Positions 18,434-25,956 of a stretch of DNA of 64,000 nt are shown here, in pieces; the first letter of the stretch is position 1; every line of letters begins with the position of its first letter. The stretch is from positions 34,097-98,096 of the forward strand of contig CAZBEO010000002.1 in the NCBI GenBank assembly GCA_964490935.1. Reading direction: 5' to 3'. This DNA is from JAQVYB01 sp964490935. GTDB lineage: Bacteria > Verrucomicrobiota > Kiritimatiellia > RZYC01. Under the pieces are notes generated by a model, which was given only the letters and a program-made list of their open reading frames with translations, did not search any database and had not been told where the DNA came from. The position numbers were made by a program, and so were the translations under genes.

Positions 18434-18442
18434 GGACCGGCA

Positions 18443-19024
18443 ATGATAAAAAAACAAAATGACCTCGGCGAAAAACTCAAACTTATTCGCGAGCAATACA
18501 AGCTCACGGTAGAGCAACTCGCCGAACGCAGCCACTGCAGCGCCGCGTTAATTGAAAAACTCGAAGCAGGCGCCCTCATCCCCTCACTCACCCCGCTCCT
18601 CAAAATCGCACGCGGGCTCGGGGTACGTCTCGGTACGTTCCTCGATGACTCGCCTCACGCCGGACCCTCCCTCGTACGCCAGGGCCAGGCCGATCAGGTG
18701 CTCCGCTTCTCCGGCAACTCCGATGCCGAAAAAACAAGCGTCCTAGATTTTCACTCGCTCGCCGCCGGGAAAAGCGACCGTCACATGGAACCTTTTCTCA
18801 TCGAAGTTCACCCACCCCAATCAGACAACGCCAAACTTTCTGGTCACGAGGGCGAAGAATTTCTCTATGTCCTCAAAGGTGGGATTGAAATTCTTTACGG
18901 CAAAGAAGTGTACCAGTTGGACGCGGGCGACAGCATCTACTACGACTCCGTTGTGCCGCACTCCGTACACGCCATGAATAACCAGGATGCCACCATCTTG
19001 GCCGTTGTCTATTCCCCAGCCTGA
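18443..19024 (+). CDS. HTH (XRE)-cupin transcriptional regulator, second copy
   Basis: A 193-residue regulator with the same two-domain plan as the protein at 13423: XRE domain at residues 5-70 (LKLIREQYKLTVEQLAERS, LIEKLEAGALIPSLTPLLKIA) and cupin-2 domain at about 110-193 (GHEGEEFLYVLKGGIEILYG, LDAGDSIYYDSVVPHSVHAM). The two share the GDSIY(Y/F)DS core but differ widely elsewhere, so they are old paralogues, not a recent tandem copy. It lies 28 bases ahead of the second acyl-CoA ligase and may sense that ligase's acid or its CoA ester. Confidence 0.88.
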   Translation: MIKKQNDLGEKLKLIREQYKLTVEQLAERSHCSAALIEKLEAGALIPSLTPLLKIARGLGVRLGTFLDDSPHAGPSLVRQGQADQVLRFSGNSDAEKTSVLDFHSLAAGKSDRHMEPFLIEVHPPQSDNAKLSGHEGEEFLYVLKGGIEILYGKEVYQLDAGDSIYYDSVVPHSVHAMNNQDATILAVVYSPA

Positions 19025-19052
19025 TGCCGGACACCCCTACGGAGATCATTCC

Positions 19053-20729
19053 ATGAAGTACGACGCCCTCTTTACCGATAAAACCATCGGCGATTTCCTG
19101 GAAGCCGAAACGCAGGCCCACCCCGACCGCGACTTCCTTGTCTATCCCGATCGCAATCTCCGCTGGTCTTATTCTTTGTTCAATCAGCGCGTGAATGAAC
19201 TCGCCAATGGCCTGATGGAAATAGGCCTCGGACCCGGCGATCACATCGGCATCTGGGCCAAAAACGTGCCCGACTGGCTCACCTTCTTCTTTGCCGCCAC
19301 CAAAATCGGTGCCGTCCTCATCACCATCAACACCCTTTATAAAAAACACGAGATCGCCTATGTCCTGAAACAGTCCGACATGAAAATGCTCGCCCTGATC
19401 GACCGTTTTCAGGACTCGGATTATCTGGGCATCATGTATGAGCTTCTCCCCGAACTGCGCCACACCGCACGCGGTCATCTGCACTCGAAGGACTTTCCGC
19501 ATCTGCAACAGATTCTCTATGTCGGGCAGGAAAAACACCACGGCATGTACAATGTCAATGAACTCCTTCTCTTGGGACAACATGCCGATAGGTCCCGACT
19601 GCATGAAGGCATGAGAAGCCTGCGCTGCGACGACGTGGTCAACATGCAATACACCTCCGGCACCACCGGGTTCCCCAAGGGCGTCATGCTCACCCATCGC
19701 AATATTCTCAACAACGGCTATTACATCGGCGAGCGACAGAAATTCACCGGTGAAGACCGACTCTGCCTGCCCGTCCCACTATTTCACTGCTTCGGCATCG
19801 TGCTGGGCGTCATGGCCATTCTCTCGCATGGCGCCACCGTGGTTCCGCTCGAACAATTCGATCCGCTCATGGCCCTCGCCGCCATCCAAAAGGAACGCTG
19901 CACCGCCATCTACGGCGTACCCACCATGTTCATCGCCGAAATGAATCATCCCATGTTTGATCTTTTCGAGCTGACCTCCCTGCGCACCGGCATCATGGCG
20001 GGATCGCCCTGCCCCATCGAGGCCATGAAAAACGTCATGACCAAAATGCACTGCACCGGCGTCACCATCGCCTACGGACTCACCGAGGCCTCCCCTGTCT
20101 TCACCCAGACCAGCACCGATGATCCCCCGGAAATAAAATCCTCCACCGTCGGCAAGGCACTCCCCTTCATCGACGTCAAAATCATCGACCCGGAAACCGG
20201 AAAAACCGTCGGTTGCAATCAGCCCGGAGAAATCTGTTGCCGAGGCTACAACGTGATGAAAGGCTACTACAACCTGCCCGAAGAAACCGCCCGCGCCCTC
20301 GATGCCGATGGCTGGCTGCACAGCGGCGACATCGCCGAAGTCGATGAAACCGGCTACTACAAAATCACCGGACGAATCAAAGACATGATCATCCGTGGCG
20401 GCGAAAACATCTACCCGCGTGAAGTCGAAGAATTTCTCTACACGCTGCCCGAAATCAGAGACGTACAGGTCGTCGGAATACCCGATGCCAAATACGGAGA
20501 AATCGTCGGCGCCTTCATCATTCTCAAAGAAGGTGCCGACCTTACGGCAGAAGACGTCCAATTCGCCTGCCGCAGCAGCATGGCCCGCTACAAGACCCCC
20601 AAACACGTCTTCTTCGTGAAGAGCTATCCGCAAACCGCCAGCGGAAAAATTCAGAAATTCAAACTGCGCGAGCAGGCCCGCGAACTACTCGGCATCCCTC
20701 AGACGTTGGATACAGACCTGCCCTGTTGA
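19053..20729 (+). CDS. AMP-forming acyl-CoA synthetase, second copy (FadD-like)
   Basis: A 558-residue ANL-superfamily ligase. The P-loop is YTSGTTGFPKGVMLTHRN (near residue 205), A5 is AYGLTEASP, A7 is WLHSGDIAEVDETGYY, the hinge region is GRIKDMIIRGGENIYPREVEE and the C-terminal Lys lies in QTASGKIQKFKL. These match the fatty-acyl-CoA synthetase group more closely than the first ligase, which suggests a longer or different acid substrate. GGAGA stands eight bases before ATG 19053. It closes an operon in which each ligase has its own HTH-cupin regulator. No beta-oxidation genes are present. Confidence 0.9.
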   Translation: MKYDALFTDKTIGDFLEAETQAHPDRDFLVYPDRNLRWSYSLFNQRVNELANGLMEIGLGPGDHIGIWAKNVPDWLTFFFAATKIGAVLITINTLYKKHEIAYVLKQSDMKMLALIDRFQDSDYLGIMYELLPELRHTARGHLHSKDFPHLQQILYVGQEKHHGMYNVNELLLLGQHADRSRLHEGMRSLRCDDVVNMQYTSGTTGFPKGVMLTHRNILNNGYYIGERQKFTGEDRLCLPVPLFHCFGIVLGVMAILSHGATVVPLEQFDPLMALAAIQKERCTAIYGVPTMFIAEMNHPMFDLFELTSLRTGIMAGSPCPIEAMKNVMTKMHCTGVTIAYGLTEASPVFTQTSTDDPPEIKSSTVGKALPFIDVKIIDPETGKTVGCNQPGEICCRGYNVMKGYYNLPEETARALDADGWLHSGDIAEVDETGYYKITGRIKDMIIRGGENIYPREVEEFLYTLPEIRDVQVVGIPDAKYGEIVGAFIILKEGADLTAEDVQFACRSSMARYKTPKHVFFVKSYPQTASGKIQKFKLREQARELLGIPQTLDTDLPC

Positions 20730-20748
20730 CAAGGTAACCCGACGTCCA

Positions 20749-20936
20749 CGGCTCAGCCGGAGGCATTCGCCCTACCTAATGAGTAGCCGTCCGCTCGCCG
20801 AGCGGACGGAGGTAAGGCGAACCGTCGCGGTGAGCCGTCTCGGGGTAATGCGAAACGACAGAGTGAACCGACATTCTCGGCTCCGCCGGAGACATTCGCC
20901 CTAATGAGTAGCCGCCCGCTCGCCGAGCGGACGGAG
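20749..20936. repeat. Imperfect direct repeat with GC-rich hairpins
   Basis: Part of the 322-base gene-free stretch 20730-21051. Units at about 20749-20811 and 20878-20936 share CGGCTC, GCCGGAG, CATTCGCCCTA and AATGAGTAGCCG, and each ends in a hairpin built on CCGCTCGCCGAGCGG (20787-20809 and 20912-20934). In the first unit an outer stem TTCGCCCTACCT/AGGTAAGGCGAA (20766-20777 with 20810-20821) encloses it. The structure could stop transcription of the upstream operon, but there is no T-run. Confidence 0.65.
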
Positions 20937-20983
20937 GAAACACAGAATGCACCGAATCGCTCAGCTTGCATTCCCTTCTATTC

Positions 20984-21055
20984 TGCCTCAACACAACAGC
21001 GTACCCGCTGTGGTTGACTAACAGGATGGAGGGCCAAAGCCCGACAGCCTGTTAG
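20984..21055 (+). repeat. Dispersed two-hairpin repeat, copy C
   Basis: It matches copies A and B from CTGCCTCA/ACACAACAGCG onward. The large stem ends in CTAACAGG/CCTGTTAG, a compensated variant of CTAGCAGG/CCTGCTAG in copy B. Its last bases supply the TAA stop of the response regulator on the other strand. Confidence 0.75.
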
Positions 21056-21696
21056 CGATGTTCGTCCACCCAAAGAACCGCCTGCTGCATGAGTTGAGAG
21101 GCGGTATCGGTGTTGAGTTTCTTTTTGATTCTCACCCGATGCGCCTCAATGGTCTTCACGCTCAACTCCAGGCGGTCGGCAATCTGCTGCGTGGAAAGCC
21201 CCTGTCCGATCAGTTCAAATACCTGCAACTCGCGGTCGCTCAGCGTTTCCACGCCGGAAAGTTCTTTCTGCCCACCAATGTACTGCTGAAGCATGCGCGA
21301 CTGAACCTCGCGGCTCACAAAAAGCTCTCCCTTCAAGACCGTGCGGAGGCCATCCAGCACCGCTTCATCGGCCTGTTCTTTCATGATGTAGCCATTGGCA
21401 CCGGCGCGCAGCGCCCGCTCGGCATACAGAGCCTCGTCGTGCATGGAGAGCACCAGAACCGGAAAGGCCCAGCTCCGCTCGCGTATGGCCTTGATCAAAT
21501 CGAGGCCGCTTCCGCCCTTCAGCGAAAGATCAATCACCGCCACGTCCGGCAACCGCTCTGTCATGGCAGCCAGCGCCTCGGCCTCATCACCTGCACCGCC
21601 GACAACCTCCAAATCCTCTTCCTGATCGATAATCAGACCTAGTCCCTGACGTACGATCGAATGATCATCCACAATAAAAACCGTTGCCTTCTTCAT
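21052..21696 (-). CDS. NarL/LuxR-family response regulator
   Basis: A 214-residue two-component regulator. The receiver domain (1-120) starts VFIVDDHSIVRQGL, has the phosphoacceptor Asp in AVIDLSLKGGSG and the conserved Lys in GYIMKEQA; the C-terminal LuxR helix-turn-helix (about 148-210) reads LSDRELQVFELIGQGLSTQQ and IADRLELSVKTIEAHRVRIK. It overlaps the sensor kinase gene upstream by ATGA, so the two form a cognate pair, and ends the thirteen-gene run of 21.0-34.3 kb. The stop codon lies inside repeat copy C. It probably regulates that run or an envelope-stress regulon; no binding site was identified. Confidence 0.93.
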   Translation of the reverse strand: MKKATVFIVDDHSIVRQGLGLIIDQEEDLEVVGGAGDEAEALAAMTERLPDVAVIDLSLKGGSGLDLIKAIRERSWAFPVLVLSMHDEALYAERALRAGANGYIMKEQADEAVLDGLRTVLKGELFVSREVQSRMLQQYIGGQKELSGVETLSDRELQVFELIGQGLSTQQIADRLELSVKTIEAHRVRIKKKLNTDTASQLMQQAVLWVDEHR

Positions 21697-23477
21697 GCCC
21701 AGCCTTCTTCCTGTTTCCTGTTCGGTTCCACATCATCCAGTGTGCAAACCACCATGACGCCTCCGTCCGGAAGCGACTCCACCGACAGTTGTCCACCCGC
21801 CGTTTCCGCCCGATACTGCATAATCTTCAAGCCGAGTCCCTGTCCGGCCTGCCGGTCTTCTTCACTCGGCAGGCCCGAGCCGTCATCACTGATCTTCAGT
21901 AGTCGCGTGCCCAGCTCCACCCGTATATTTTTTGCGCCTGCATGGCGCACGGCATTGTTCAGCGCTTCCTGGGCGATATGATAAAGATTCACCACCTGAT
22001 CGTTGTTCAGGCCTTCGAGACGACCCCACCATTCAAAAGCGCAGGATATGCCGGAGGAAGATTGTATTTCCGCTGTGAGTTTTTCGAGTGCTTCAGGCAG
22101 CGCTTCCACATCCAATTCGACGGGTGTGAGGCCGTGCGCCATGCGCCGCGTGGCCACGCGTGCCTCTTTGAGCAGCTCGACAATCTGTCGCGCCTGCCCG
22201 GCCACTTCTTCCTGCTTCGTTTGGTCCAGACGCTTGGCCAACGCGCTGGTGAGGAGGCCGATTCCGGTCAACTGCTGGCCGAGGGAATCGTGCAAATCCC
22301 GTCCAACCCGCTTTTTTTCCTGGGTGCTGATGTCGATAATCTGTCGCTGCAATTCGTGACGTTGTCTGATTTCCCGCTCGAGTTCCCGGTTAGCCTGTTC
22401 CAATTCGCCGGTACGCTCCGCCACGAGACGACGTATGCGTGCGGTGCGTCCGGCCAGTTGCGCGATTTGTCCGGCCACCACCAGCGTGAGCAGCAATCCA
22501 CCCGCGAGATAGATCCAAGGCATACGCGTTTTCCGTTGTTCGATAAACGCCCGCGACGCCCGGCAAACCACCGTCCAGTCCAGTCCGTTGATCTGCAGCG
22601 CCCGCTCCACCCGCAGCGAGCCGGTTGACTCCACGCCTTTCGATTCGGGCAGATAAAGGCGGATGGCGTCTTGTCCTTTCCCCTCGAAGACTTCCACGTC
22701 CAGCCCTTCCGGCGTGTGATTGCGCAAAATGCGATCGATCACTTCAGCGGGGTAGATCACCGCAAAGGCATAACCGAAGGCGTACCCTCCGCCCGCCCCG
22801 CCGTTGTGTAGGCCTGGCATCAAGCTCTGGATGGGTGAAAAAACGAGACGTCCCGTGCCCCGTCTTCCGCGCACGACACCGCCCGCACGCCCACGCCCCT
22901 GCTCAACCGCCTCGATCATAGCGCGTGCATTCTCCGCATCCGAATGCAGATCGTAGCCAACTGGTATATCCTGAAACGCATTTGGCGCAAGATAGGAAAC
23001 GGGGAAATAGAGTTCCTGCTGACTGGCCGGAACCCAGCCGGCATCCTTCCATTCCACGAGACTGAAATCCGGACGTACCTGACGGCGCATCGCCGCCTCA
23101 TAAGGCGCACGGTCTGGCCCGTCGATACGCGGAGCCAATCCGAAGACGCCCAGAATCCGTTGCTGATAGAGCATGCCCTTCTGAACGAATTCGTTGAATA
23201 CATCCGCACTGACATCCGGCGAAAGACTGTGCAGATGCCCCACGGATTCCAGCACATCGAAATACTGATTCAATTCGCGGCGTATGCTCACGATCACATT
23301 GTCCGATTCCACTCGGAACGCGACGGCCAGCCCCGCCTCTTCACTGCGTTGCCTCGTGTTCCAGAGATAGAAACTCCCCGCGAGGCCGATCAAGGCAACA
23401 AACACGGCCAACCAGTAGCCGCCCCGGTACGCACCGGCTTTTTGTCCATCTGGATGTGGCTCGTTCTTGTTTTCCAT
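21693..23477 (-). CDS. CHASE-domain sensor histidine kinase (HisKA_3 type)
   Basis: A 594-residue membrane kinase, the partner of the NarL-type regulator it overlaps. An N-terminal membrane helix (YWLAVFVALIGLAGSFYLW) precedes a periplasmic CHASE domain (about 45-265, with RILGVFGLAPRI and YFPVSYLAP), a second helix (WIYLAGGLLLTLVVAGQIAQL), a coiled coil, and a HisKA_3 dimerisation domain with the phosphoacceptor in EKKRVGRDLHDSLGQQLTGIG. The HATPase domain shows AQEALNNAVRHAGA and DDGSGLP. CHASE domains sense small extracellular ligands. I chose ATG 23477, two bases after the channel gene; in-frame codons further upstream run through that gene. Confidence 0.92.
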   Translation of the reverse strand: MENKNEPHPDGQKAGAYRGGYWLAVFVALIGLAGSFYLWNTRQRSEEAGLAVAFRVESDNVIVSIRRELNQYFDVLESVGHLHSLSPDVSADVFNEFVQKGMLYQQRILGVFGLAPRIDGPDRAPYEAAMRRQVRPDFSLVEWKDAGWVPASQQELYFPVSYLAPNAFQDIPVGYDLHSDAENARAMIEAVEQGRGRAGGVVRGRRGTGRLVFSPIQSLMPGLHNGGAGGGYAFGYAFAVIYPAEVIDRILRNHTPEGLDVEVFEGKGQDAIRLYLPESKGVESTGSLRVERALQINGLDWTVVCRASRAFIEQRKTRMPWIYLAGGLLLTLVVAGQIAQLAGRTARIRRLVAERTGELEQANRELEREIRQRHELQRQIIDISTQEKKRVGRDLHDSLGQQLTGIGLLTSALAKRLDQTKQEEVAGQARQIVELLKEARVATRRMAHGLTPVELDVEALPEALEKLTAEIQSSSGISCAFEWWGRLEGLNNDQVVNLYHIAQEALNNAVRHAGAKNIRVELGTRLLKISDDGSGLPSEEDRQAGQGLGLKIMQYRAETAGGQLSVESLPDGGVMVVCTLDDVEPNRKQEEGWA

Positions 23478-23479
23478 CG

Positions 23480-25102
23480 TCAGACATTCCGCTGTGTTCG
23501 TATCATTCGTAAAAAGCGATCCAGCAACCCGGATTTTCCGAGCGGGCGTGGAGAGATTCCATTCGCATCCTTCATCCGTTCCAGTTCCGACTGGAGGTCC
23601 GCCGTCCGTTCGGCGGCCAACTCGGCAAGTCGTTCGGGTATTTCCGGCTTCATGCCAAGCAAGAAGGTGAAGGCGTCGGCATCCAGCTCGATTAATTCGC
23701 ATTCCTCCACAACCCGCACGGTGGCGGTTCGAGGCAACCCGGTGAGCAAACTCATTTCGCCCAGCAGCGCACCCGGCTTGATTTCAAAGACATGGCGACT
23801 CGCTGTGCTGTCACGGCTTTCCACCTCACCGCTCAGCAAACCGCGCACCACAATGTAACAACGGTCGCCCTCTTCACGCTGATGAAACAACACCTCGCCC
23901 GTGGTATAAAAGACGCGGCGCGCATGACAGGCCAACGCCACATACTCCTCACGGCCCAGCAGGCCGGCCCCATTCCCTCCGGTCAGCAGATCCCTGGAAA
24001 ACCGGCTCCGCTCCAGATCATCCGCCATACGAAGAACCTCTTTTTCCTCCGGCGGTTCCCGACGCTGACGATATACCACGGCCATAAAATCATTCAGCAG
24101 CTTGTCGCTCATCGGGAAGGGAATTTCGATGCCCTGGCGCTTGAAGCGGTACCAAATCATTCGCCCCACTTCTCCATCCAATTCCTTGCGATCGTAATAT
24201 CGCCGGGTCCAATAGCGCACCATATAATTGATGCCGAAATCTTTGTATTCCGTGATGAAGGCACGCGGCGCGGGTTCGTCCAACACATCGGGCACCGCCT
24301 TGGCCGCTTCAATCAATTCCCGAATCACGTCGCCCGGCGCATCGGAATAACTCGCACCCACCTCAAAGCGGTGCCGACGCAAGGTGTTCGGCCACGACAT
24401 GTGATTCAGCACGGCCGAAGAAACGGTACTGTTCGGCACAATCATCACATGCCCGTCATGCGTCCTAAGCCGGGTTTCCCGCCAGTTTGTTTCAATCACT
24501 TCGCCTTCGATTTCCTGCACCCGAATCCAGTCGCCTGGCACCAGCGAACGCACCAGATGCAGCGACATCCCGCCGAGCAGATTGCCCAGCACCCCCTGCA
24601 AGGCAAAACCGATGACCGCCGTAACCAGCGCCGTCGAGGCCAGCAGCGGTGCAATATCAACCCCCGCCACTTCCTTGAGCACCAGAAAAGCCGCCAGCAG
24701 CGCAATCACCGTACGCACAATGGAAACAAGGAGAGATGGAACCGGAAACGCCTTTCCGCGAAACCAGAAAAAGGACACGCCGATTCCTTCCAACGCACGC
24801 ATCCCCAGGATCACCCACCAAAAAGTCTGCCAAGCCTGGAAGTGCAGACGGCAATGCTCCATCCACGCGGCGCACGCCCCTGGAAGATGAGCGGCCAGCC
24901 AAGCCGCAGCGTAAGAAAAGACCAGCACCAAGGCTGGCAGCGACACCGGATACAAAAAACCCCGAAACCAAACTTTCTTCCGAACATTCGCAGAGAGCCG
25001 TTCGCCTGATTTCAAACGTATCCGACGCGAAATAAATAGTGCCAGCGAAACCAGCACAATCGCCAGCGCGCCCTCCACCAGATAAAACGTCATACTATTC
25101 AT
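23480..25102 (-). CDS. MscS-type channel with C-terminal cyclic-nucleotide-binding domain
   Basis: A 540-residue inner-membrane protein. Four or five hydrophobic segments lead into the MscS pore helix and beta domain (about 170-240: STALVTAVIGFALQGVLGN, LVPGDWIRVQEIEGEV, MIVPNSTVSSAVLNHMS). After the MscS C-terminal part, a cNMP-binding domain occupies about 385-505, with FYTTGEVLFHQREEGDRCYI and the phosphate-binding cassette GALLGEMSLLTGLPRTATVRV cut at residue 20 in life by no gap (key residues Gly-Glu and Arg-Thr-Ala-Thr). Such channels can be gated or desensitised by cAMP or cGMP. The cyclase gene two positions upstream in the same operon is the obvious source of the ligand. It overlaps the MBL gene by ATGA. 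Confidence 0.92.
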   Translation of the reverse strand: MNSMTFYLVEGALAIVLVSLALFISRRIRLKSGERLSANVRKKVWFRGFLYPVSLPALVLVFSYAAAWLAAHLPGACAAWMEHCRLHFQAWQTFWWVILGMRALEGIGVSFFWFRGKAFPVPSLLVSIVRTVIALLAAFLVLKEVAGVDIAPLLASTALVTAVIGFALQGVLGNLLGGMSLHLVRSLVPGDWIRVQEIEGEVIETNWRETRLRTHDGHVMIVPNSTVSSAVLNHMSWPNTLRRHRFEVGASYSDAPGDVIRELIEAAKAVPDVLDEPAPRAFITEYKDFGINYMVRYWTRRYYDRKELDGEVGRMIWYRFKRQGIEIPFPMSDKLLNDFMAVVYRQRREPPEEKEVLRMADDLERSRFSRDLLTGGNGAGLLGREEYVALACHARRVFYTTGEVLFHQREEGDRCYIVVRGLLSGEVESRDSTASRHVFEIKPGALLGEMSLLTGLPRTATVRVVEECELIELDADAFTFLLGMKPEIPERLAELAAERTADLQSELERMKDANGISPRPLGKSGLLDRFLRMIRTQRNV

Positions 25103-25956
25103 CGCGTCACCTTCTCCGCTCCTTCATACCGTTCGCCCTGCCGACCCAACACCGCCCCCGTGCATTCCTTCTGCATCTGCCGTTCCAATTCGATCAGCGC
25201 GGCATCATCCAATTCCGGGGCATGATGAATGATCACGAGCTGCTGAATGCCCGTCTCTTTCGCAATCGCCACCCCATCCTGCCAAGTGCTGTGTCCCCAG
25301 TTCACATGCGCCGGATAATTCTCCGGCGTAAAATGTCCATCAAAGGCCATCCAGTTTACGGGATTCGGCGTATGGCACAAATGCAAAAAGGCCTCGCGCT
25401 CCTCCCTTGTGGAAAGCGACCACTCGATGTCGGTCGCGACGAGCAGGCTGTGCCCCGTCGCTGGCTCATCCACGCGGTACGCCACGCACCCGCCCGGATG
25501 ATGCACCGGACACCAGCGAATCTCCAATCCGCCACACCTCAGCACGCCATCCCGAGAATACGCCCCCAACGCCTCGAACGTCAGTTCGCCACGTAACATT
25601 TCAATTTGTTGAGGCCAAAATGGGGCCGCCATGATTTGTGCGAAGACCTCCTTCACGTCCTGGCCGTTCAATGACGGCCCGACAATGCGCAGCGGAGCAC
25701 CCGGACGGTATATCCTCGGAAACGCCGGAAATCCCGCAAGATGATCCAGATGATAATGTGTCATCAACGCCAGCATCGGTTTATCGGATTGGCTCAGGCG
25801 GGCGCGCATGCCATTGAGACCCGATCCGAAATCGATCAGGACCTCTTCGCCACCGCATCCTTCAATATAGAAGCAGGTGGTATCGCCTCCGAACTCGCGA
25901 AAGGCCGGATTCGTTACCACCGCCGTACCACGCACGCCGCCCAATGTGATTTGCAT
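25099..25956 (-). CDS. MBL-fold metallohydrolase, possible cyclic-nucleotide phosphodiesterase
   Basis: A 285-residue metallo-beta-lactamase-fold enzyme. The metal motif H-x-H-x-D-H appears as THYHLDHLAGFP near residue 70, with further ligands in CPVHHPGG, VATDIEW and VIIHHAPELDD. The start ITLGGVRGT and FGGDTTCFYIE resemble PhnP/RNase Z-like members, some of which cleave cyclic phosphodiesters. It directly follows the nucleotide cyclase (stop and start adjacent) and overlaps the channel that carries a cNMP-binding domain, so breakdown of the cyclase product is an attractive role. That is inference from position; sequence alone does not fix the substrate. Confidence 0.85.
   Translation of the reverse strand: MQITLGGVRGTAVVTNPAFREFGGDTTCFYIEGCGGEEVLIDFGSGLNGMRARLSQSDKPMLALMTHYHLDHLAGFPAFPRIYRPGAPLRIVGPSLNGQDVKEVFAQIMAAPFWPQQIEMLRGELTFEALGAYSRDGVLRCGGLEIRWCPVHHPGGCVAYRVDEPATGHSLLVATDIEWSLSTREEREAFLHLCHTPNPVNWMAFDGHFTPENYPAHVNWGHSTWQDGVAIAKETGIQQLVIIHHAPELDDAALIELERQMQKECTGAVLGRQGERYEGAEKVTR

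Noticed and set aside
20753..20994. Two overlapping minus-strand frames of 72 codons in the repeat region
   Set aside because: Their translations are made of the duplicated hairpin units (SARRA, SVRSASGR) and have no coding character; they come from the repeat.
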